A program made the position numbers and the translations under genes. A DNA stretch of 57,559 nt. Origin: Candidatus Competibacter sp. Lineage in GTDB: Bacteria > Pseudomonadota > Gammaproteobacteria > Competibacterales > Competibacteraceae. The stretch lies in NCBI GenBank assembly GCA_029624815.1, contig JARSSH010000052.1, positions 1 through 57,559 of the forward strand. Reading direction: 5' to 3'. The notes beneath the pieces were generated by a model. The model worked only from the letters and a program-made list of their open reading frames with translations, made no database searches and was not told where the DNA came from. Below, piece by piece: positions 52,294-57,559 of this stretch (its first letter is position 1; the number at the start of each line of letters is the position of its first letter).

Positions 52294-55200
52294 ATGGCTA
52301 CTGCTTCCATCTTTATCTCCCATGCCCATGCCGATGCCGCCTTTGCTCAGGATCTGGGCCTGGCTCTGGAAACCTACCGCTTAAGCGTCTGGCACGACGC
52401 CCGCGGCCTGCGCGGCGGTGAACGGCTGGCGCCCGAGGTTCGCTGGGCCATCGAACAGGCCCGCCAAGTCATCGTGGTGCTCGGCCTCAACACCGGCGAC
52501 CCGGCCTGGCTGCGCCGGGAGATCGAGATCGCGCAGAAAACGGAACGGCGACGGGCCAGTACCTATCGGGTCATTCCCCTATTGCTGCCGGGCGTCGACC
52601 TCGCCGTCATCAATCACTGGTTTACCCCACCGCCGCAGACCGCTCCGATTCAATTGTCCACCGAGGGGTTGGGCGTGGTGTTGCCGGGCTTGCTGACGGC
52701 GTTGGGCGTGCCGCTTCCCGGCGAAACCACCACCGACCGCAATCGCCCGCCGCTGGCGGAACTGGAACTCCTTTTCAGTCAAGCCGATCCGACGGCTCCC
52801 GATGGCTGGCTGCTCACCGCAAGGCTCAGTCATCACCCCCTGCGGGCCCCGGTCACCGTCAACGCGGCTATCGATTCGTTACCCCGGCCGCCCGACCCGC
52901 GGATTCTGCATTGGTATCTGCAAGAGCACCTCTGCTGGCCAACCGATACCGTTCGCCAGTTTGCCCGCCGCACCGACACCTTCTTGGCGTCCTGGGGCCA
53001 CGCCCTCTACCAAACCACCCTCGGCGCGCCGGGCTTGCGGGACTTGACGACCGCTTGGCGCGCCGATCCGGACGCCCACGACCGCCGCCTGGTGATACGG
53101 GCCGATGCCGTCCCGGCAACCGCCGCGACGGTGCTCGACCTGCCTTGGGAACTGCTGCACGATGAAACCGGCTTTTTGCTCCAAGGCAAACAACCGGTCC
53201 AGTTCCAGCGCCGACTCTCCGGCGGCGGCGATCTCTTTTCACCGGATCCCCCGCCCCTGCGCGTCCTGGCGATCAGCCCGCGCCCCGACATGGAACCAAC
53301 CGGCCACCCCGATTACCGCTGCCATTCCCTGCCGCTGCTGGAAGCACTTGAGAATCTGGGCGGCTTGATGGAGATGCAACTGCTCAACCCGCCGACGCTC
53401 GCAACACTGGAAAAGCGGCTGAATGACGCCTGGTCCGCCGGGCGACCCTTCACCGCCCTGCATCTAAGCGGCTATCTCCGCCATGACCCCGATCAGGATA
53501 GCGCCGTGTTCGGATTCGAGGCCAGTTATGACCTGCATGCGCCGCTCTGCCGCGATATTCACTTCGTCCCGGCTGCGGCGCTGGCGTCACTGCTGGCTAC
53601 TTACCGCATCCGCCTGGTCGTTCTGGCCTGTTCCAGAGATGGCGCCGCTGCCGTATCCGGGCTAGCCTCCACCCTGTTGGCGGCGGGCATCGCGGCCACA
53701 ATCACCGTGCATTCCAGTACGCCGACGGAAACCCTGCGCCGGTTCTGGGCGGCGTTCTACAAGGAATTACTCCGGGGTTCCCGTATTAGCCAAGCCCTAT
53801 TCGCCGGTCACCGTCAACTGGCCAGCGACAGCTATCGCACCGCCGGTTTGGGTGGCGGCGGAGTTTACTTGCAGGACTGGCCGACCTGTATCCTTTACCT
53901 GGGCCAGCACGACCCGCGGCTCGCCTTGCGCCCTCCGTTGGATCTCTGGCGTCGGCTGCTCGACCGACCCAGGCTCGGCCCACCGGAATCGTTGCCCGAT
54001 CCTTCCCCGGTTGGCTGCATCGGGCGCGGGCAAGATCTGTTGATTCTGGAACGGCTGTTTGAAAACCACACCAGCGTCTTCCTGCGCGGGTCCGGCGGCA
54101 GCGGCAAGACCGCCGCCGCAGTGGCCTTGGCCAGATGGCAAGCGCGCTGCGGTCGCTATCGCCATGTCGCTTACATCCGCGCCAACGATGCCGACGACAC
54201 CCGCACGCTACTGGAAGCCTTGGGCCGACAATTGCTTTCCGAAGGCAAGCACTGGTCGGTCACCCGTTACCCAACTCAGTGGCAAGCACTGGATCACCTC
54301 CGGCAAACGTTGCGCACGGAGCCTGTTCTGATCGTGCTCGACCAATTGGAGCAATGGCCCTCGGAGCAGGATGAAGCGCTTGATCAATTCTGGAAACAAT
54401 TGCTGGACGATTGGTCCGAGCTTCGCCTATTGGGGCTTGGCCGGATCGGGCCACCCTCCTTCGCCCAACCCTGGACGGAAACGGTATTGAGCCCGCTGAG
54501 TGAAAGCGACGCCATCACCCTGATCGGCCAGACGCTGATCGAAGCACGGGAAATACCGCCGAACACTGACAGCGGCGAGAGTTTTCGGCAGCTGCGCGAC
54601 GTCGCCACACTGGCCGGAGGACATCCGGGCGCCCTACGCCGCCTAGCCCATGAAATCGGTGTGCTGGGCGTGGGCGCCGCTCTCAAGCTGCTGCGTCCGC
54701 TGCGGGCTGAATTGTTGCGCCTTCACAGCGACGACCCACAATGGCCGCTCTACCTGAGCATGGAACTCACCTTGCGTCGGCTTTCCAGCCAAAATCGGGA
54801 ACAACTGACGGTTCTCGCGTTTTGCAGGGAAGGCATCAATCGCATCGCCCTGGGGCATGCCTTGGGGTTCGATACGCTGGCCACCGACGCCTTCTGCACA
54901 CGGATCACCGATCTGGGTCTAGCCGAAGACCAGGGTTACGGCCACCTGCGCTTCGATCCCGCGCTGACCCACTATCTGAGCAGTCAGTTGGATCCGAACA
55001 AACGTTTGACTTGGCAGGCGCGCTGGCGCGCTGGCATGGAGCGGTTGCTAGCGGTTCTCTATCAACAATACTTCAAAGACAATGCCCGCGCGACCCGCTT
55101 GCTGCGACTGGAACTGCCCAATTTACTCGCCCTGCTGCGCGATCACACCCAGCACGCCGCTCACGAGCGGGTCGCACAGATCGCCGCTCAACTGGAGCAC

Positions 55201-56547
55201 ATGCTGGCCGATCTTGGCTTCCCTATCGCACTGGCCGAAGTCGTGGCCGCCCGCGAACGGGCCGGTCAGGCACTGCTTGGCTGGAGTCGGGCCCGCTTCG
55301 AAACCGAGCGGCTGAACGTCGAGCGGCTGCGCAACGATGGAGCGCTGGAAGATGCCCTGCAAGCGGCGCGGCGGATGCTGAGTCTCTGCCAGGATGCTGG
55401 CGCCGACGCCTACCCCGGCGCCACCTACGATTTGGCCCGCGCGCATTTCCAACTGGGCAAGCTGCTAAAGCTGGCCGAGGCCGCCGAACCCGCCTCGCGG
55501 GAGCTGACCGCCGCCCGCCAACTATTTCAGACGCTGGCCGAGGCCGGCAACGATAACGCCGGCCGCATGGCCGCGGTCGCCGACGCCGAAAACGGCGACT
55601 GCCTAACCTATTTACGACGCTTGCAGGAAGCCGCCGACGCCTACGAGGCCGCGCTGGCGCACGCTGGACCCAACCCCAACAATGGAACATTCGCAACCAA
55701 TAATATGCAGCTTGGCCTGGTGCGCCAACGACAGGGGCGCTACGGCGAAGCCGCGAAGCTGTACGACACCGCCCGGCGGACATTCGAAGCGCTGGGCGAG
55801 CCGGATGGCGCGGCACAGGCTTGGCGGCAACTCGGCTTAGCCCGGAAAATGAGTCGCGAGATCGAACCGGCGCTTCATGCCTGCCAACAAGCTCTTTACC
55901 TGTACGAGCAACAGCGCAACCGGAGTGGGGTTGCCGAAACGCTGGGCGAACTGGGCCACTTGCATCAAGTGCTCAACCAACTTGAACCAGCAGCCCTATC
56001 CTATCGCCGGATGGCGGAACTTTACCGGGAGTTGGGAGACGGCCACAGCGAGGAAGCCAGCCGCAACAAACTGGCGAACGTGCTGATCCAGTTGCGGCGG
56101 CACGACGAAGCCCGTCAGGAGCTATACCGCGCCAGCGAATGCAATCTGCCTGAAAGTCCCACAGCCCGCAACTGGGCGATCCGTCGCGGTTTGCGCGACT
56201 TTGGTCAGGCGGTTCAAAACCCCAGTGTGGCCGACCAGGCGCGGCGGCAAGCTATCCAGAAGTATCTTGCATACCGGCGAGCGGGCGGCGAGAACACCAA
56301 CCCCGGCACCCGCTTGTGCGCTCAGGTTGGCCAGGCCATTCAAGCCGGCGACGCCAGCGCGCTCGCCACCAAACTGGAACAGATTGCGGCCAGCCCCAAT
56401 GTTCCGTCCGCCGGCAGGTTGTTGATCGCGAAATTGCAGGCTATTTTGGCGGGTTCTCGCGATCCCGAGTTAGCCACCGACCCGGAATTGCACTACCAAT
56501 ATGCAGTGGAAATCCAGCTCTTGCTGGAATATCTCGCCTCCCACTGA
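52294..56547 (+). CDS. TIR-CHAT-NTPase-TPR multidomain protein
   Basis: The 1417-residue protein appears to combine four modules. Residues 1-140 form a TIR-like domain (SIFISHAHADAAFA; VWHD; W72 with E76). About 170-540 is a CHAT caspase-like domain, with the pre-domain motif LPWELLHD, H390-LSG-Y394 and C446 in LVVLACSRDG. About 570-870 is a STAND/AAA-type NTPase with Walker A GSGGSGKT (599-606) and Walker B VLIVLD (D683). From about 1010 to 1320 come TPR-like repeats. Start ATG 52294 has a GGAG box at 52283; a GTG at 52204 is unlikely. The layout matches predicted bacterial conflict or signalling proteins. Function here is inference. Confidence 0.85.
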   Translation: MATASIFISHAHADAAFAQDLGLALETYRLSVWHDARGLRGGERLAPEVRWAIEQARQVIVVLGLNTGDPAWLRREIEIAQKTERRRASTYRVIPLLLPGVDLAVINHWFTPPPQTAPIQLSTEGLGVVLPGLLTALGVPLPGETTTDRNRPPLAELELLFSQADPTAPDGWLLTARLSHHPLRAPVTVNAAIDSLPRPPDPRILHWYLQEHLCWPTDTVRQFARRTDTFLASWGHALYQTTLGAPGLRDLTTAWRADPDAHDRRLVIRADAVPATAATVLDLPWELLHDETGFLLQGKQPVQFQRRLSGGGDLFSPDPPPLRVLAISPRPDMEPTGHPDYRCHSLPLLEALENLGGLMEMQLLNPPTLATLEKRLNDAWSAGRPFTALHLSGYLRHDPDQDSAVFGFEASYDLHAPLCRDIHFVPAAALASLLATYRIRLVVLACSRDGAAAVSGLASTLLAAGIAATITVHSSTPTETLRRFWAAFYKELLRGSRISQALFAGHRQLASDSYRTAGLGGGGVYLQDWPTCILYLGQHDPRLALRPPLDLWRRLLDRPRLGPPESLPDPSPVGCIGRGQDLLILERLFENHTSVFLRGSGGSGKTAAAVALARWQARCGRYRHVAYIRANDADDTRTLLEALGRQLLSEGKHWSVTRYPTQWQALDHLRQTLRTEPVLIVLDQLEQWPSEQDEALDQFWKQLLDDWSELRLLGLGRIGPPSFAQPWTETVLSPLSESDAITLIGQTLIEAREIPPNTDSGESFRQLRDVATLAGGHPGALRRLAHEIGVLGVGAALKLLRPLRAELLRLHSDDPQWPLYLSMELTLRRLSSQNREQLTVLAFCREGINRIALGHALGFDTLATDAFCTRITDLGLAEDQGYGHLRFDPALTHYLSSQLDPNKRLTWQARWRAGMERLLAVLYQQYFKDNARATRLLRLELPNLLALLRDHTQHAAHERVAQIAAQLEHMLADLGFPIALAEVVAARERAGQALLGWSRARFETERLNVERLRNDGALEDALQAARRMLSLCQDAGADAYPGATYDLARAHFQLGKLLKLAEAAEPASRELTAARQLFQTLAEAGNDNAGRMAAVADAENGDCLTYLRRLQEAADAYEAALAHAGPNPNNGTFATNNMQLGLVRQRQGRYGEAAKLYDTARRTFEALGEPDGAAQAWRQLGLARKMSREIEPALHACQQALYLYEQQRNRSGVAETLGELGHLHQVLNQLEPAALSYRRMAELYRELGDGHSEEASRNKLANVLIQLRRHDEARQELYRASECNLPESPTARNWAIRRGLRDFGQAVQNPSVADQARRQAIQKYLAYRRAGGENTNPGTRLCAQVGQAIQAGDASALATKLEQIAASPNVPSAGRLLIAKLQAILAGSRDPELATDPELHYQYAVEIQLLLEYLASH

Positions 56548-56564
56548 ACCTGGCTCAGCCACCC

Positions 56565-57455
56565 ATGCACTCTTCACATCCTGCTCGCACCATTCTTCGC
56601 CACCCTCTCGCGTTTCTCGCAAGAGTATTGCGCCATTTTCAGGCCAATCGAGGAACCTTGCTGGCCAGTGCCGTCGCTTATCACGCGCTACTATCGCTGA
56701 TTCCGCTGATTATCCTGTTATTGGTCGCTCTATCCAATGTGTTGGAGAAAACCTGGCTGCTCGCTACCCTGAACCGCTTTCTGGAGCAGATCGTGCCCGG
56801 CGAATCGGACCTTATCCTTGGCCAAGTCGGACAATTTCTCGATCAAAGGCGGGCGTTAGGCTGGATCATGGCCGGCACCTTGTTTTTTTTCAGCGCGGCG
56901 GCCTTTGGCATGCTGGAAAACGCGATGGCGGCGATTTTTGCTCACCGACGCGCGCTACACATCCGACACACCTTGATTTCGTTGTTGCTTCCTTACTTGT
57001 ACGTTGTCCTATTGGGGTTTGGTCTGTTGGCCGCGACTTTACTGAATGGCGCACTGCAAACCCTGGCGACCGGTGAAATCCAACTGTTGGGCTGGCACTG
57101 GTCGCTAGGCGATCTGACCGTGACATTGCTCTATGGACTCGGTTTTTGCAGTCAAGTCGGCGTGCTCACTTCGATCTATATGCTAATGCCGGCCGGCCGC
57201 CTGCCGTGGCGACATGCCCTTATCGGAGGCATCGCCGCCGCACTGTTGTGGGAAGGTGTCCGCTACGGTCTGGTGTGGTATTTCGCCAATCTTTCGAAGG
57301 TCAACATGATCTACGGCTCACTAGCGGGTGCGATTATCGTGCTCATGACCATGTATGCCATTAGCATCATTATCCTGCTGGGCGCACAGGTGATCGCCGA
57401 ATACGAACAGTCGTTACCGGAGTTCGGCCAAGACAACACACAACCGCCTATCTGA
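56565..57455 (+). CDS. YihY/BrkB (UPF0761) family membrane protein
   Basis: The 296-residue integral membrane protein has about six hydrophobic segments and the family's N-terminal region LASAVAYHALLSLIPLIILLL. The YIHY/BrkB signature continues with NLSKVNMIYGSLAGAIIVLM near the C-terminus. The family was once named ribonuclease BN in error and its role is unknown. I use the ATG at 56565, 18 bases after the upstream stop; the longer frame lies inside the TIR-CHAT gene. Co-transcription with that gene is possible. Confidence 0.88.
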   Translation: MHSSHPARTILRHPLAFLARVLRHFQANRGTLLASAVAYHALLSLIPLIILLLVALSNVLEKTWLLATLNRFLEQIVPGESDLILGQVGQFLDQRRALGWIMAGTLFFFSAAAFGMLENAMAAIFAHRRALHIRHTLISLLLPYLYVVLLGFGLLAATLLNGALQTLATGEIQLLGWHWSLGDLTVTLLYGLGFCSQVGVLTSIYMLMPAGRLPWRHALIGGIAAALLWEGVRYGLVWYFANLSKVNMIYGSLAGAIIVLMTMYAISIIILLGAQVIAEYEQSLPEFGQDNTQPPI

Positions 57456-57466
57456 GAGAACGACAT

Positions 57467-57498
57467 AAAAAACCCCCACGTTGTTACAGTGGGGGTTT
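57467..57498 (-). terminator. Intrinsic terminator of the rRNA operon
   Basis: Read on the minus strand, a 10-bp stem (AAACCCCCAC with GTGGGGGTTT at 57470-57479 and 57489-57498, nine-base loop) is followed by six T residues. It lies 11 bases past the 5S rRNA 3' end. On the plus strand it could also end the BrkB gene transcript, though the T-run there is short. Confidence 0.85.
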
Positions 57499-57508
57499 CG
57501 GGTGTAGG

Positions 57509-57559
57509 TTGCCTGGCGATGACCGACTTTAGCGTGAGTGATGCTCACACGATCATAGG
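57509..57559 (-). rRNA. 5S ribosomal RNA, 3' part only (cut by window end)
   Basis: The minus-strand sequence ends in GGTCATCGCCAGGCAA, the standard 3' strand of 5S rRNA, and the preceding part (GTGTGAGCATCACTCACGC) folds as the expected hairpin. Several bases in that stem differ from the common gammaproteobacterial sequence, but pairing is kept by compensating changes. The rest of the gene, and probably 23S and 16S, lies beyond the right edge. An intrinsic terminator follows. Confidence 0.8.

Overview
The window is GC-rich DNA from a gammaproteobacterium, and almost all of it is coding. The evidence is gene order: miaB-ybeZ-ybeY-corC-lnt, rnhA-dnaQ, purM-purN, leuS-lptE-holA, proA-nadD-rsfS-rlmH, maf-rng-yhdP-nitrilase-tldD-pmbA and rsmD-coaD-ferredoxin are all typical gammaproteobacterial neighbourhoods. 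The Uma2 gene, the polysaccharide sugar transferase and a large TIR-CHAT-NTPase-TPR protein would fit an environmental lineage such as the Competibacter or purple-sulfur relatives, but that is inference. The left end stops inside a truncated kinase gene and the right end inside a 5S rRNA gene. Both are repeat-type places where draft assemblies break, so the window may be a whole contig.

Layout: 0-0.45 kb, truncated Zn-ribbon Ser/Thr kinase. 0.55-6.6 kb, miaB and the ybeZYX-lnt envelope/ribosome group plus a lytic transglycosylase. 6.8-10.6 kb, a zinc-ribbon protein, a double ABC ATPase, rnhA and dnaQ. 10.6-14.5 kb, a small polysaccharide module (UDP-sugar epimerase, UDP-sugar dehydrogenase, initiating sugar transferase). 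14.5-21.1 kb, metG, a small secreted four-cysteine protein, apbC, dcd, a Uma2 nuclease-like protein, purN and purM. 21.2-38.0 kb, a run of 13 same-strand, tightly packed genes from leuS to pmbA (tRNA charging, LPS transport, replication clamp loading, proline/NAD synthesis, ribosome quality, RNA turnover, peptide maturation). 38.0-44.1 kb, a TusA-like gene, two paired M16 peptidases, rsmD, coaD and ferredoxin, interrupted by two decayed transposase genes and palindromic repeats. 44.6-51.6 kb, an SDR-like protein, an M23 peptidase, an MscS-like channel, fieF and ptsP. 51.7-57.5 kb, an Hsp20 gene with a near-consensus sigma-32 promoter, divergent from the 1417-residue TIR-CHAT-NTPase-TPR protein, then a BrkB/YihY membrane protein and the end of an rRNA operon.

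The strongest candidate for an undescribed system is the single-gene TIR-CHAT-NTPase-TPR protein, whose CHAT domain keeps the cysteine but has tyrosine where the catalytic histidine is expected. Other points of note are a palindromic repeat inserted in frame in leuS with relatives in two intergenic regions, a perfect 16-bp palindrome inside the sugar transferase gene, two transposase genes decayed by internal deletion, and the truncated kinase at the left edge. All calls come from reading the sequence and recalled family knowledge; no database search was run.
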